A stretch of 64,000 nucleotides of DNA from Chachezhania sediminis (GTDB lineage: Bacteria; Pseudomonadota; Alphaproteobacteria; Rhodobacterales; Rhodobacteraceae). Positions 9,099 to 17,384 of the stretch are shown piece after piece. Each line of letters starts with the position of its first letter. Positions within the stretch are counted from its first letter, which is position 1. The DNA is taken from contig NZ_VOPH01000002.1 of the NCBI RefSeq assembly GCF_009765275.1, positions 62,001 through 126,000 of the forward strand, read 5' to 3'. Position numbers and translations under genes: made by a program. A model generated the notes under the pieces. It ran no database searches and was not told the DNA's origin. It saw only the letters and a list, made by a program, of their open reading frames with translations.

Positions 9099-9686
9099 AT
9101 GACCGAACCCAAACGACCCGATCAGGGGCGTGGCGCCGCGATTGCCGCGACGTCCCCCTTGGTGCGACCGAGCAGTACAGGATTGCAGACCTTCACCCGC
9201 CGGGCCTTCGGGTTGACCCTTGGTGCCTCGGCGCTGACCGTCGCCGCCTGTGCGAAGCGTCCCGCCTATAACGGCCCGCCCGTCACCGGCATCGTCGTGA
9301 ACAAGAGCGCACGGCGCATCTACCTTCTGAACTACGACAATGTGCTGAAGGCCTATGACGTCGACCTGGGCTTTTCCCCGGAAGGGCACAAGCAGTTCGA
9401 GGGCGACGGCCGCACGCCGGAAGGCACCTACCAGATCGACCGCCGCAATCCGCGCAGCCAGTTCCACCTGTCGGTCGGCATCTCCTATCCCAACGACAAC
9501 GACCGGGCGCTGGCCTTCGCCGCCGGAAAGCGGCCGGGCGGCGACATTTTCATCCACGGCGAGCCGAACAACGAAAGGCCCAAGAAGCGGGACTGGACGG
9601 CCGGCTGCATCGCCGTGAAGAACGATGAAATCGAAGAGATCTATGTCATGGTGCCGCTGGGCACATCGATCTCGCTCCGCGCCTGA
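9099..9686 (+). CDS. L,D-transpeptidase (YkuD domain) with Tat/lipoprotein-like leader
   Basis: Predicted periplasmic peptidoglycan cross-linking or Lpp-type attachment enzyme, 195 residues. The leader TRRAFGLTLGASALTVAAC combines a twin-arginine with a lipobox-like Cys. The YkuD domain follows (VTGIVVNKSARRIYLL) with catalytic H153 in IHGE and C170 in DWTAGCIAV. Other family members use a similar SxGC motif. It is last before a strong terminator at 9711-9740. A second, sequence-distinct L,D-transpeptidase is encoded at 10599. Confidence 0.88.
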   Translation: MTEPKRPDQGRGAAIAATSPLVRPSSTGLQTFTRRAFGLTLGASALTVAACAKRPAYNGPPVTGIVVNKSARRIYLLNYDNVLKAYDVDLGFSPEGHKQFEGDGRTPEGTYQIDRRNPRSQFHLSVGISYPNDNDRALAFAAGKRPGGDIFIHGEPNNERPKKRDWTAGCIAVKNDEIEEIYVMVPLGTSISLRA

Positions 9687-9710
9687 AGCCGGGCCGGCAT
9701 CGGGAAAGAA

Positions 9711-9740
9711 AAAGACCCGGGGCTCTCGCTCCGGGTCTTT
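9711..9740. terminator. Bidirectional rho-independent terminator
   Basis: A perfect 10-bp stem AAAGACCCGG ... CCGGGTCTTT with a 10-base loop, with A-rich and T-rich flanks, sits between the convergent L,D-transpeptidase (+) and CAP-domain gene (-) and can serve both. Confidence 0.85.
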
Positions 9741-9769
9741 CCGTTTGATCTGATGTTGCGGCGCCCGGG

Positions 9770-10354
9770 TCAGCCGGCGCTGCGGGTCGGGGCCGGCAGG
9801 TCCACGATGCCCGTAGCCTCCGAAGTCACCGCCGGCGCCGAGGGGACGACCCCCGGCTGTTCCGTCGTTCCGGTGATCAGGGTCCACCACAGCTTGCCGT
9901 TGGAATCCTGATACCACGCAAAGCCAAGGTCCCGCGCGGCCGGATCCATGATCACCTGCTTGGTGCCGGGGTTCTGGACCCAGGCGCCCAGCGTCTCCAG
10001 CTCGCTCTCGAAGGTTTCCGAGATGTCTTCGCCCAGAAGACGGCCCGGATATCCCGCCCGTGCCACGCGATCCAGGGGCGAGGACCCGTCGGATCCGAAA
10101 TGCCACGGCCGGTTCTGGACCGACATGTCCTTGGAATGGGTGGCGGCGGCAGAGGTCAGCTGCGCATTCATCTGCAGCGGCACCAGCCCCGAGGACGAGC
10201 GCAGCGCATTGATCGAATCCAGCATCCGGATCTGGATATTGCCTGCGTCCTTGCCGCGGATCCGGTAGACATGTCCGTCGGCACCCCCTCCACCATCACT
10301 GCATGCCGCCAGGGTCAGCAGCGGCAAAAACAAGAGCAGGGCGATTCGCACCAT
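9770..10354 (-). CDS. CAP/SCP-domain lipoprotein
   Basis: Predicted exported lipoprotein of 194 residues: MVRIALLLFLPLLTLAACSDGG gives an N-region, hydrophobic core and LAAC lipobox. The mature part is a CAP (cysteine-rich secretory/PR-1) domain with MLDSINALRSSSGLVPLQMNAQL, the HSKDM segment, an HFGSDGSSP loop, the GEDIS motif in place of GENI, and GFAWYQDSNGKLWWTLITG at the end. The molecular role of bacterial CAP proteins is mostly unknown. The ATG at 10354 is chosen because it begins the signal peptide; longer in-frame extensions lack one. Confidence 0.85.
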   Translation of the reverse strand: MVRIALLLFLPLLTLAACSDGGGGADGHVYRIRGKDAGNIQIRMLDSINALRSSSGLVPLQMNAQLTSAAATHSKDMSVQNRPWHFGSDGSSPLDRVARAGYPGRLLGEDISETFESELETLGAWVQNPGTKQVIMDPAARDLGFAWYQDSNGKLWWTLITGTTEQPGVVPSAPAVTSEATGIVDLPAPTRSAG

Positions 10355-10502
10355 GGAGCCTCTCCGGGTCGGACAAATGGAACGGCCGCAGCAACTTGGC
10401 CGCGGAACCGGCATCATGACACGCTTTACCTTGACGGATGGTCCGGCGCAAACCGCCTGAAGGCCTGACATTATCGTGATTACGTATATGAAGCGGCGAT
10501 GT

Positions 10503-10517
10503 GACACCTGAGGTGTC
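10503..10517. promoter_or_regulatory. Perfect 15-bp palindrome upstream of the L,D-transpeptidase promoter
   Basis: GACACCTGAGGTGTC is a perfect inverted repeat (7-bp arms, one central base). It ends ten bases before the -35 element at 10528, where an activator or repressor could bind. No regulator can be assigned. Confidence 0.5.
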
Positions 10518-10527
10518 GGCGTTTGAT

Positions 10528-10556
10528 TTGCGCCGTGACCGGACTAGTCTTATATT
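10528..10556 (+). promoter_or_regulatory. Sigma-70-type promoter of the second L,D-transpeptidase gene
   Basis: TTGCGC (10528-10533), an exact 17-base spacer and TATATT (10551-10556), about 42 bases before the ATG at 10599. Confidence 0.6.
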
Positions 10557-10598
10557 TTTGCATGTTGCCAGAAATACGAACCGGAAAGGACTGCCCTG

Positions 10599-11207
10599 AT
10601 GTCTGATAGGACGTTTCGCACCCCGACCCGTCGCGGTTTCCTGGCCGGTTCGGCTGCCCTGATCGGCGCCCCGGCCTTTGCCCAGACCTCGGAAACCGAA
10701 GCCTACGACCCGCTGCGTCCACCGCCCGCGCCCGAAGCCCCGGTTGCCCGCAATATCTCCAGTTTCCGCGCGCTGGACTGGCGCCCCTACTTCAGCAATC
10801 TGAACGGCGGTGCGATCCTGGTCGACACCCAGTCGCGCGCGCTTCACTACTGGGGGTCGGACGGTGTGACCTACAAGCTGTACCCGACCAGCGTGCCGCT
10901 GTCGGACGAGATGACCCGGCTGGGCCGGACTTCCGTGATTCGCAAGGTCGAGGGGCCGTCCTGGGCGCCGACCCCGTCCATGAAGAAGCGCAATCCGGAA
11001 TGGCCGGACTTTATTCCCCCGGGCCCCGACAATCCGCTGGGCACCCACGCGCTGTATCTCAGCTGGAAGTACTACCGCATCCACGGCACCCACGACACGC
11101 GCAAGATCGGCCGGAAGGCATCGAACGGGTGCATCGGTCTTTACAACCAGCACATCCAGGAACTGTACGGGCTGACCGGGGTCGGCACCCAGGTCCTTCT
11201 GATCTGA
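10599..11207 (+). CDS. L,D-transpeptidase (ErfK/YbiS type), Tat-exported
   Basis: 202-residue periplasmic enzyme. A twin-arginine signal (TRRGFLAGSAALIGAPAFAQ) precedes a YkuD domain with H162 in RIHGT and the catalytic nucleophile C178 in KASNGCIGLYN. The ALYLSWKYYRIHGT...SNGCIGL layout is that of the ErfK/YcfS group, which cross-links peptidoglycan or anchors outer-membrane proteins. Its own promoter (10528-10556) and the divergent CAP gene suggest an independent unit. Two transpeptidases within 1.5 kb are not close paralogs. Confidence 0.9.
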   Translation: MSDRTFRTPTRRGFLAGSAALIGAPAFAQTSETEAYDPLRPPPAPEAPVARNISSFRALDWRPYFSNLNGGAILVDTQSRALHYWGSDGVTYKLYPTSVPLSDEMTRLGRTSVIRKVEGPSWAPTPSMKKRNPEWPDFIPPGPDNPLGTHALYLSWKYYRIHGTHDTRKIGRKASNGCIGLYNQHIQELYGLTGVGTQVLLI

Positions 11208-11380
11208 CCTTCGGATCCCGGTGTGCCCGCCTGCCGGCGGGCATGCCTGCCCGGCCTTCAGGAACGGCCGTTAACCCCTGCCGAACGCCCGAAATTTTCG
11301 TCCGGGCACCGTATGCCTGACAAGTGTTGCCGATTTGACCACATCCGCAGGTCTGGATGTACCCGGCTTCCAACAAGCAT

Positions 11381-11409
11381 TTGCAATCGCAGGGCCGAAC
11401 TGCTTAGAA
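11381..11409 (+). promoter_or_regulatory. Candidate promoter of the first 60-residue peptide gene
   Basis: TTGCAA (11381-11386), 17 bases, TTAGAA (11404-11409), about 70 bases before the ATG. A second reasonable candidate lies upstream (TTGACC, 17 bases, TGTACC), so the exact start is uncertain. Confidence 0.45.
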
Positions 11410-11479
11410 AAAACCACGAGGTAAGTCTTGGGATGCCGGCCGTCACCACCGGTCTGCGTCAAAACTGGAGGTTAACATC

Positions 11480-11662
11480 ATGAAGAAACTCGTTCTCGCA
11501 GCCGCTCTCGCTGGCGCAGCATCGACCGCAACTGCCGGCAGCCTGGCCGAGCCGATCGTCGAGCAGCCGGTGATCGTGGAAGAAACCCAAAGCTCGTCCA
11601 CCGGCATCCTGCTGCCGCTGATCCTGCTGGCCGTCGTGGCCGTCGCAGTCGCGTCGAGCTAA
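11480..11662 (+). CDS. Small secreted/membrane peptide, copy 1 (60 residues)
   Basis: Not a family I can name. The 60-residue product has a signal peptide (MKKLVLAAALAGAASTATAG), a short acidic segment (SLAEPIVEQPVIVEETQS) and a C-terminal hydrophobic stretch (ILLPLILLAVVAVAVASS) long enough for one membrane helix. GGAGGT-like bases precede the ATG. A second copy at 11858 differs at only two residues (V5I and T17S), and both genes end in strong terminators. Such short-lived-looking, well-expressed units suggest an abundant envelope peptide. Function unknown; homologs appear to be Rhodobacteraceae-specific, from memory only. Confidence 0.8.
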   Translation: MKKLVLAAALAGAASTATAGSLAEPIVEQPVIVEETQSSSTGILLPLILLAVVAVAVASS

Positions 11663-11707
11663 GCTCTTCTGCAGCGGCTCTTGTGCCGCTTGCCGAAAAG
11701 TTACTGG

Positions 11708-11737
11708 AAAAAGGCGGTGTTGCATCACCGCCTTTTT
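11708..11737 (+). terminator. Rho-independent terminator after peptide copy 1
   Basis: Perfect 12-bp stem AAAAAGGCGGTG ... CACCGCCTTTTT with a 6-base loop followed by CTTTTTCT. Confidence 0.9.
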
Positions 11738-11857
11738 CTTTTTCTCATTCCGACAAAGTTCTCTTTACAGCCGCCGGCGATACCTGCTGGATCGGTCCAT
11801 GGGGGTTTACCTGGGCGCCGGTCTAGCCCCCAGCCGGCGAAAGACTTGGAGATCGTC

Positions 11858-12040
11858 ATGAAGAAACTCATCCTCGCAGCCGCTCTCGCCGGCGCCGCGT
11901 CGACCGCATCCGCCGGCAGCCTGGCCGAGCCGATCGTCGAACAGCCGGTGATCGTCGAAGAAACCCAAAGCTCGTCCACCGGCATCCTGCTGCCGCTGAT
12001 CCTGCTAGCCGTCGTGGCCGTCGCAGTCGCGTCGAGCTGA
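11858..12040 (+). CDS. Small secreted/membrane peptide, copy 2 (60 residues)
   Basis: Tandem duplicate of the gene at 11480. The mature segments are identical over the last 41 residues, and the only changes are a Leu/Ile-type V5I and T17S within the leader. The nucleotide sequences of the two coding regions are also nearly the same, while the intergenic sequences are not, which points to a recent duplication or gene conversion limited to the ORF. The ATG at 11858 is preferred over an upstream in-frame start because only this start gives the signal peptide. It has its own terminator at 12088-12115 and converges on hemH. Confidence 0.8.
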   Translation: MKKLILAAALAGAASTASAGSLAEPIVEQPVIVEETQSSSTGILLPLILLAVVAVAVASS

Positions 12041-12087
12041 CCCCGGAACCGCGGCGCGCCCTGCGCCGCACGCCTTTCGGAAATTGA

Positions 12088-12115
12088 AAAAGGCGGTGGG
12101 TGCCCACCGCCTTTT
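12088..12115. terminator. Terminator between peptide copy 2 and hemH
   Basis: Stem AAAAGGCGGTGGG ... CCCACCGCCTTTT, followed by TGTCTT on the plus strand and preceded by a run of A that gives T on the minus strand, so it may also end the convergent hemH transcript. Confidence 0.85.
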
Positions 12116-12147
12116 GTCTTGTCTGCCCGCCCGGTCCGTCCCGCGGA

Positions 12148-13173
12148 TCAGACCCAGCCCATCAGGTTCCGGTCGATGGCCGCGGTCAGCGCCGCGATAT
12201 GGGCCGGGTCGTCGTTCAGGCAGGGGATATAGGTGAAGCTTTCGCCGCCCCCCTCCTCGAAGGCGTGCCGGATCTCTCCGTTGATTTCTTCCAGCGTCTC
12301 GATGCAGTCGGCCGAAAAAGCCGGGGCGCAGACTGCGATCCGCTTCTTGCCGGCCTGTGCCAGGCGCGCGACCTCTTCCACCGTATAGGGCTGCAGCCAT
12401 TCCTCGGACCCGAAGCGGGACTGGAAGGTGGTGATCACCTCGTCCGTCTCCCAGCCCAGCCGTTCCCGCAGCAGTCGCGTCGTCTTCTGGCACTGGCAGT
12501 GATAGGGATCGCCTTCCAGCAGATAGCGTTTCGGCAACCCGTGATAGGAACAGACCAGCACGTCCGGCCGGCTGTCCGGATAGGCGCGTTCGATCGACTG
12601 GGCCAGCGCCTCGATGTAATCCGGTTCGTCGAAATAGGCCGGCACGGTGCGCGTGGCCGGTTGCCAGCGGCCGTGCATCAGGGCGCGGAAGAACTGGTCG
12701 TTCGCGGTAGCGGTCGTGGCGCCGGCATATTGCGGGTACAGCGGGAAGAACAGGATCCGCCGGCAGCCGGCGTCGATCATCGCCTGCACCTTCGACTGCG
12801 TCGACGGGTTGCCGTAGCGCATGCAGTAATCGACCATCACGCCTTCACCGTACTGCGCCCTTGCCCAGTCGGCGATGGCCGCTGTCTGCTTCTTGGTGAT
12901 GGTCATCAGCGGGCTTTCGTCCGCTTCGTTGTTCCAGATCGTGCGATAGGCCGCTCCGCTGGTGAAGGGCCGCTTGGTCAGGATCACCAGCTGCAGCAGC
13001 GGTTGCCAGAACAGCGGCGAATAGTCGATCACCCTCCGGTCCGACAGGAACTCGCCCAGATAGCGCCGCATCGACCAGTAATCGGTCGCGTCGGGCGTGC
13101 CCAGGTTGGCCAGAAGGACGCCGATCTTCTCGGCCGGGACGGTGGGATGATCAGCGGGAAGGTGGTCGGTCAT
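12148..13173 (-). CDS. hemH: Ferrochelatase
   Basis: Inserts Fe2+ into protoporphyrin IX, the last step of haem synthesis, at the inner membrane. The 341-residue product shows the family hallmarks: IGVLLANLGTPDA near the N-terminus, the SYHGLPKRY motif with the metal-handling His, and the APAFSADCIETLEE motif with the catalytic Glu. ATG 13173 is chosen (MTDHLPAD, with an AAGAGAA motif 7-8 bases before); ATG 13203 would add ten residues. Two closely spaced Cys (YHCQCQKT) and another Cys in the catalytic motif are present; some alphaproteobacterial ferrochelatases bind an iron-sulfur cluster, which I cannot decide here. Confidence 0.93.
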   Translation of the reverse strand: MTDHLPADHPTVPAEKIGVLLANLGTPDATDYWSMRRYLGEFLSDRRVIDYSPLFWQPLLQLVILTKRPFTSGAAYRTIWNNEADESPLMTITKKQTAAIADWARAQYGEGVMVDYCMRYGNPSTQSKVQAMIDAGCRRILFFPLYPQYAGATTATANDQFFRALMHGRWQPATRTVPAYFDEPDYIEALAQSIERAYPDSRPDVLVCSYHGLPKRYLLEGDPYHCQCQKTTRLLRERLGWETDEVITTFQSRFGSEEWLQPYTVEEVARLAQAGKKRIAVCAPAFSADCIETLEEINGEIRHAFEEGGGESFTYIPCLNDDPAHIAALTAAIDRNLMGWV

Positions 13174-13257
13174 GGCGTCATTCTCTTGCTTCTTGCGCTG
13201 CACATATGCCGGCCGGCCCGGGGGTCAATCAGAATGCCGCGTCGTTTCAGTCGCATT

Positions 13258-14085
13258 TCAGTCGGGCAGCTTGAATTCCTCGGTCCCCAGCGCATCGGCC
13301 AGCCGTTGCGCCGCCGATCCGGGGCGTAGCGGTTGCGGCTGGCTGGCATCGGGTGCCCATCCGGTCAGGCAGATCAGTTCGAACGTGGCGGGCAGGCGGC
13401 CATCGGGCCGGGCGAAACGGTCGGCATAGATGCGCTGCGCCTCGGCAAAGACCGCGCGGCGGGTCGGGTGACGCAGGCGGTCGGTCATGGCGTTCGCCTC
13501 GCCCATCGCGCGCAGGTCCTGCATCAGGTGCAGCACGTCGCGATAATCGGCCGTCAGGTCCACGGTGTCGGCCACAGGCAGGGCCAGCCCGGCACGTTGC
13601 AGCAGCGCGCCCATGTCCCGGATCTCCGCCATCGGCGCCACGCGGGGGGACAGGCCGCCGGTCACCGCGGTCTCGGCTTCGGCCAGGGCGGTGCGCAGTT
13701 CGTTCAGCGTGCGGCCCCCGAAGGCCAGCGACAGGAACAGGCCGTCGGGCGTCAGCGCGCGGCGGGACTGAATGATCTGGCCCACCGGATCGTTCGCCCA
13801 GTGCAGCGCCATGGCGTGGATCACCAGGTCGTGTTCCTGGACCGACAGATCCAGCACTTCGGCATCCGGAATCACCTTCAGACCCGGCATCAGGTCGCCC
13901 CAGATATCGGGCACCGGCGTGATGACCGCCGGGGACGTAAACGTTCTCTTAACCATGCTCAGGCGATCCTCGACTTCCTCGCGGGCGATGCGGTGAAGGA
14001 AGAGCGCGTCGTCCCGGACCCGCCGGCGGCGGGCGGCAAGGGCGGAGCGGTCGAAAAGGGTGGGGATCTGTTGCGATGGCTGCAT
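13258..14085 (-). CDS. SAM-dependent methyltransferase, BioC/NDUFAF5-like
   Basis: 275-residue cytoplasmic class I methyltransferase-fold protein. It opens IPTLFDRSALAARRRRVRDDALFLHRIAREEVEDRL, the signature start of the NDUFAF5/BioC-like group, followed by EHDLVIHAMALHWANDPVGQI and ALTPDGLFLSLAFGG. The canonical glycine-rich SAM loop is weak in this sequence (ITPVPDIWGDL replaces DxGxGxG). NDUFAF5 in mitochondria hydroxylates an arginine of complex I, so this gene may act in complex I assembly; that is inference. It is divergent from comF with the two start codons overlapping by ten bases. Confidence 0.75.
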   Translation of the reverse strand: MQPSQQIPTLFDRSALAARRRRVRDDALFLHRIAREEVEDRLSMVKRTFTSPAVITPVPDIWGDLMPGLKVIPDAEVLDLSVQEHDLVIHAMALHWANDPVGQIIQSRRALTPDGLFLSLAFGGRTLNELRTALAEAETAVTGGLSPRVAPMAEIRDMGALLQRAGLALPVADTVDLTADYRDVLHLMQDLRAMGEANAMTDRLRHPTRRAVFAEAQRIYADRFARPDGRLPATFELICLTGWAPDASQPQPLRPGSAAQRLADALGTEEFKLPD

Positions 14086-14834
14086 GGGCGCTAGGTAACC
14101 ATTTGCGCGCGCCGGTTCAAACGGTGCTGTCGCTGGTCTACCCGCCGCGCTGCCTGGGTTGCGGCGGGCTGGTGGAAAGCGACTTCGGCCTGTGCGCCGG
14201 ATGCTGGGCCGAAACGCCCTTTGTCGGCGGCACGGTCTGCGACAGTTGCGGCGCGCCGGTGCCGGGGGAAACGGACGGGGGCCGCATCGAATGCGACGAC
14301 TGCCTGCGCCGACCGCGACCCTGGTCCGACGGGCGGGCGGCGCTGATCTACGACGGCAGGGCCCGGCATCTGGTGATGGCCCTGAAACATGGCGACCGGG
14401 CAGATATCGCGAGGCCCGCTGCAGACTGGATGGTCCGCGCGGCAGGGCCTGCCCTTCTGGCCGGCGATCCGCTGGTTGTGCCGATCCCGCTGCATTGGCG
14501 GCGGATGATGAAGCGCCGTTACAACCAGGCGGCGCTGCTGGCGCAGGCGGTCGCGAAGGCCGCGGCGCTGGACTGGTGCCCGGACCTGCTGCAACGGCCC
14601 CGGCACACCCTGTCGCTGGATCACCGCAGTGCCACGGAACGGTTCGCCACGCTGGAAGATGCGATCCGCCCGCATCCGCGGCGGGGCGCGCGGGCGCAGG
14701 GCCGGATCGTGCTGATCGTCGACGATGTCATGACATCCGGCGCCACCTTTGCAGCAGCGACACAGGCAGTCCGGGCGGCTGGGGCGGCAGATGTCCGGGT
14801 TCTGGCGCTGGCGCGCGTAACCAAAACTCCCTAG
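14076..14834 (+). CDS. ComF-family phosphoribosyltransferase with zinc ribbon
   Basis: 252 residues. The N-terminal double zinc-ribbon shows CLGCGG, CAGCW, CDSCG and CDDC pairs; the C-terminal type I phosphoribosyltransferase domain has the PRPP loop IVLIVDDVMTSGAT and the family motif KRRYNQAALLAQ. ComF proteins are needed for DNA uptake or processing in naturally competent bacteria; the GntX paralogs have a less clear role. The ATG lies inside the start region of the divergent methyltransferase gene, so an internal start 30-60 bases later is possible. Confidence 0.85.
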   Translation: MAAWALGNHLRAPVQTVLSLVYPPRCLGCGGLVESDFGLCAGCWAETPFVGGTVCDSCGAPVPGETDGGRIECDDCLRRPRPWSDGRAALIYDGRARHLVMALKHGDRADIARPAADWMVRAAGPALLAGDPLVVPIPLHWRRMMKRRYNQAALLAQAVAKAAALDWCPDLLQRPRHTLSLDHRSATERFATLEDAIRPHPRRGARAQGRIVLIVDDVMTSGATFAAATQAVRAAGAADVRVLALARVTKTP

Positions 14835-14903
14835 ATTAGCCGAGTTCATGAAATTGCTGCGGTCGCGAAGGCGGCCCAGGGACGGGGCTAGACGGGGGCC
14901 AAG

Positions 14904-15164
14904 ATGCCGGATGTTGTGATTTATGCCAGGCCGATGTGCGGATACTGCGACGCGGCCAAGCGCCTGCTGACCAAGAAGGGCGTGACCTTCACCGAATACG
15001 ACATCTGGGCCGAACCCGAACGCAAGGCCGAGATGGTGGCCAAGTCGAACGGCGGCCGGACCACGCCGCAGATCTTCATCGGCGACATCCATGTGGGCGG
15101 CTGCGACGACCTGTTCGCGCTGGACGGGGCCGGCAAGCTGGACCCGCTGCTGAAAGCAGGCTGA
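14904..15164 (+). CDS. grxC: Glutaredoxin 3 type
   Basis: 86-residue cytoplasmic thiol oxidoreductase using glutathione. The thioredoxin fold is complete: VVIYARPMCGYCDAAKRLL, TTPQIFIGDIHVGGCDDL (cis-Pro TTPQIF and GGCDD glutathione site). The active site is CGYC, not the more common CPYC, which should shift its redox potential. It lies between comF and the nitrilase gene, 16 bases before the latter, probably in one transcript. Confidence 0.9.
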   Translation: MPDVVIYARPMCGYCDAAKRLLTKKGVTFTEYDIWAEPERKAEMVAKSNGGRTTPQIFIGDIHVGGCDDLFALDGAGKLDPLLKAG

Positions 15165-15180
15165 ACAGGAGCGACACCGC

Positions 15181-16026
15181 ATGAAAGCCGCGCTGATCCA
15201 GATCACCGCCAGCGACGACCCGGCCGCGAACCTACCCGTGACGCAGGGCTATATCGCCGAGGCCGCCGCGAAAGGTGCGCAGTTCGTGCTGACGCCCGAG
15301 GTGACGAACTGCGTGTCCGCCAGCCGGACCCGGCAGATCGAGGTGCTGCGGACAGAGGCGGAGGACAAATCCCTGCCCGCCTTCATGGCCCAGGCGAAGG
15401 ATCTGGGGATCTGGCTTCTGATCGGATCGCTGGCGGTCAAGACCGACGACCCGGACGGTCGGTTCGCCAACCGGTCCTTCCTGATTTCGCCCAGGGGCGA
15501 GATCGTCGCGCGCTATGACAAGATCCACATGTTCGACGTCGAGGTCAGCCCCGAAGAAACCTACCGCGAATCGGCGGGTTACCGCCCGGGGGCAGAGGCC
15601 GTCGTCGCAGACACCGATTTCGGCCGGGTGGGCCTGACGATCTGCTACGACATCCGCTTTGCGCGCCTGTACCTCGCTCTGGCCGAAGCCGGGGCGCGCA
15701 TCCTGACGGTGCCGGCCGCGTTTTCCCCGGTCACGGGCAAGGCACACTGGGAAACCCTGCTGCGAGCACGCGCGATCGAAACGGGATGCTTCGTCCTGGC
15801 CCCGGCCCAGACCGGCACGCACGAGGCGACCGGGGGGCGCCAGCGGTCGACATATGGCCATTCCATGGCCGTGGCCCCATGGGGCGAAGTGCTGGTCGAT
15901 GGTGGGACCGAACCCGGTCCCCTGGTGTTCGAGATGGACCTGGATGCGGTGGACAAGGCGCGGGGGCGGGTGCCGTCCCTGGCCAATGCCCGCAGCTTCG
16001 CCGGCCCTGCCCGGATCGATGCCTGA
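15181..16026 (+). CDS. Carbon-nitrogen hydrolase (Nit1-like amidase)
   Basis: 281-residue nitrilase-superfamily amidase. The Glu-Lys-Cys triad is visible: E40 (TPEVTN), K114 (DKIHMFD) and C155 (ICYDIRF). The DKIHMFDVEVS and ESAGYRPG motifs place it in the Nit1 branch, whose characterised members are deaminated-glutathione amidases that repair a transaminase by-product. The glutaredoxin gene just upstream fits a glutathione-related role, though this is inference. Confidence 0.85.
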   Translation: MKAALIQITASDDPAANLPVTQGYIAEAAAKGAQFVLTPEVTNCVSASRTRQIEVLRTEAEDKSLPAFMAQAKDLGIWLLIGSLAVKTDDPDGRFANRSFLISPRGEIVARYDKIHMFDVEVSPEETYRESAGYRPGAEAVVADTDFGRVGLTICYDIRFARLYLALAEAGARILTVPAAFSPVTGKAHWETLLRARAIETGCFVLAPAQTGTHEATGGRQRSTYGHSMAVAPWGEVLVDGGTEPGPLVFEMDLDAVDKARGRVPSLANARSFAGPARIDA

Positions 16027-16065
16027 CCCGGCCGCGCAGCCGGAATCGCCGACCGGTACGACACC

Positions 16066-16521
16066 ATGACCGAAAAAACCGGAACCGATATCCACGCGCT
16101 GGCGGTGACCTTCTTCAGCGAGATCCTGGCGACCGAACAGATGTTGCGGAACCGCCTGTCCCGCGTGCTGCCCAAGGGGATGGAGCTGTCGCATTTTTCC
16201 GTGCTGAACCACCTGGCCTACGTGGCCGAGGAACGCTCGCCCGCGCAGCTGGCCAAGACCTTTCACGTCACCCGCGGGGCGATGACCAACACGCTGGCCA
16301 AGCTGGAATGGGCCGGGCACATCCATATCCGCCCCGACTGGGACGATGCGCGGCGCAAGATGGTGGCGATTTCCCCGTCGGGCCGACAGGCGCGGGACGC
16401 GGCGATCAGAGCGATCACGCCGCTGATCCACCGGATGGTGGACGACATGGGCGGCAAGGAAATGCGGACGCTGCTGCCGGTGCTGCGGGATCTTCGGATC
16501 AGGCTGGAAAACGAGAAGTAA
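16066..16521 (+). CDS. MarR-family transcriptional regulator
   Basis: 151-residue winged-helix regulator. The core reads MELSHFSVLNHLAYVAEERSPAQLAKTFHVTRGAMTNTLAKLEWAGHIHI, with the recognition helix and a wing containing DWDDARRKMVAISPSGRQ. This is the MarR DNA-binding domain with flanking dimerisation helices. The ligand and target are unknown. It sits 39 bases after the Nit1-like gene and converges with ubiG. No operator could be linked to it. Confidence 0.85.
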   Translation: MTEKTGTDIHALAVTFFSEILATEQMLRNRLSRVLPKGMELSHFSVLNHLAYVAEERSPAQLAKTFHVTRGAMTNTLAKLEWAGHIHIRPDWDDARRKMVAISPSGRQARDAAIRAITPLIHRMVDDMGGKEMRTLLPVLRDLRIRLENEK

Positions 16522-16591
16522 GCATCGGGGGGCTGCCCCCCGCCCCCCAACCTTTTGCGGGCACGTTTTCCCCGCGCCCCTTTGCCGGGGT

Positions 16592-17335
16592 CTAGGGCTT
16601 CAGGGCGGCGGTGACGTAGTTGACCGACAGGTCGCGGGACGAGATCGACCAGGACCAGCCCAGCGGATCGAAGACGAACCCCTTGCGGTCGACAGGCTTC
16701 AGCCCTGCGCCGGACAGCAGGTCGTAGAGTTCGTCGGGCGTGATGAATTTCGACCAGACATGGGTGCCCCTGGGCAGCCAGCGCATCACCTGTTCCGCGC
16801 CGAAGATCGCCACGGCCCAGCTTTTGGGGTTCCGGTTGATCGTCGAACAGATGTGAAGCCCCCCCGACCGCAGAAGCGAGGAACAGGTGGACAGGAAGGC
16901 GGATGGCTCGGCCACGTGTTCCACGACTTCCATGTTCAGGACCACATCGAACTCTTCGCCCGCCTCGGCGATCGCCTCGGCCGTGGTGTGGCGATAGTCG
17001 ATGGGCAGGCCGGATTGTTCGGCATGGATCCGGGCCACCGGGATATTGCGTTCGGCGGCATCGGCACCGACCACCGTCGCCCCAAGGCGCGCCATCGGTT
17101 CGGACAAAAGCCCTCCGCCACAGCCGATATCCAGCAGGCGCAGGCCTTCGAACGGCCGCGGCGACGCAAGGTCACGGTCGAATTCGCCCGCGATCTGGGT
17201 CGTGATGTAGTCCAGCCGGACCGGATTCATCATGTGAAGCGGTTTGAACTTGCCCGTCGGATCCCACCATTCGGCGGCCATCGCCTCGAACTTTGCCACT
17301 TCGCTTGCGTCGATACTGGTCTGACCCGCTTGCAT
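16592..17335 (-). CDS. ubiG: Ubiquinone biosynthesis O-methyltransferase
   Basis: SAM-dependent O-methyltransferase for two steps of ubiquinone synthesis; the 247-residue length is normal. The N-terminus is the UbiG signature ([34 protein letters not shown]), followed by the SAM loop [19 protein letters not shown], the EVVEHV motif, and the UbiG-specific [14 protein letters not shown]. Divergent from the proline iminopeptidase gene with about 49 bases between starts, which hold a TATATA -10-like element. Confidence 0.94.
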   Translation of the reverse strand: MQAGQTSIDASEVAKFEAMAAEWWDPTGKFKPLHMMNPVRLDYITTQIAGEFDRDLASPRPFEGLRLLDIGCGGGLLSEPMARLGATVVGADAAERNIPVARIHAEQSGLPIDYRHTTAEAIAEAGEEFDVVLNMEVVEHVAEPSAFLSTCSSLLRSGGLHICSTINRNPKSWAVAIFGAEQVMRWLPRGTHVWSKFITPDELYDLLSGAGLKPVDRKGFVFDPLGWSWSISSRDLSVNYVTAALKP

Positions 17336-17384
17336 TCCGAATGCCCCGTGCGCTTTAACTTCTGCACGTCTATATAGGTCTTCG

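Noticed and set aside
16526-16543. Hairpin GGGGGG CTG CCCCCC between the MarR gene and ubiG as a terminator
   Set aside because: No T-tract on either strand; may be structure in the convergent 3' ends, but not supported as a terminator.
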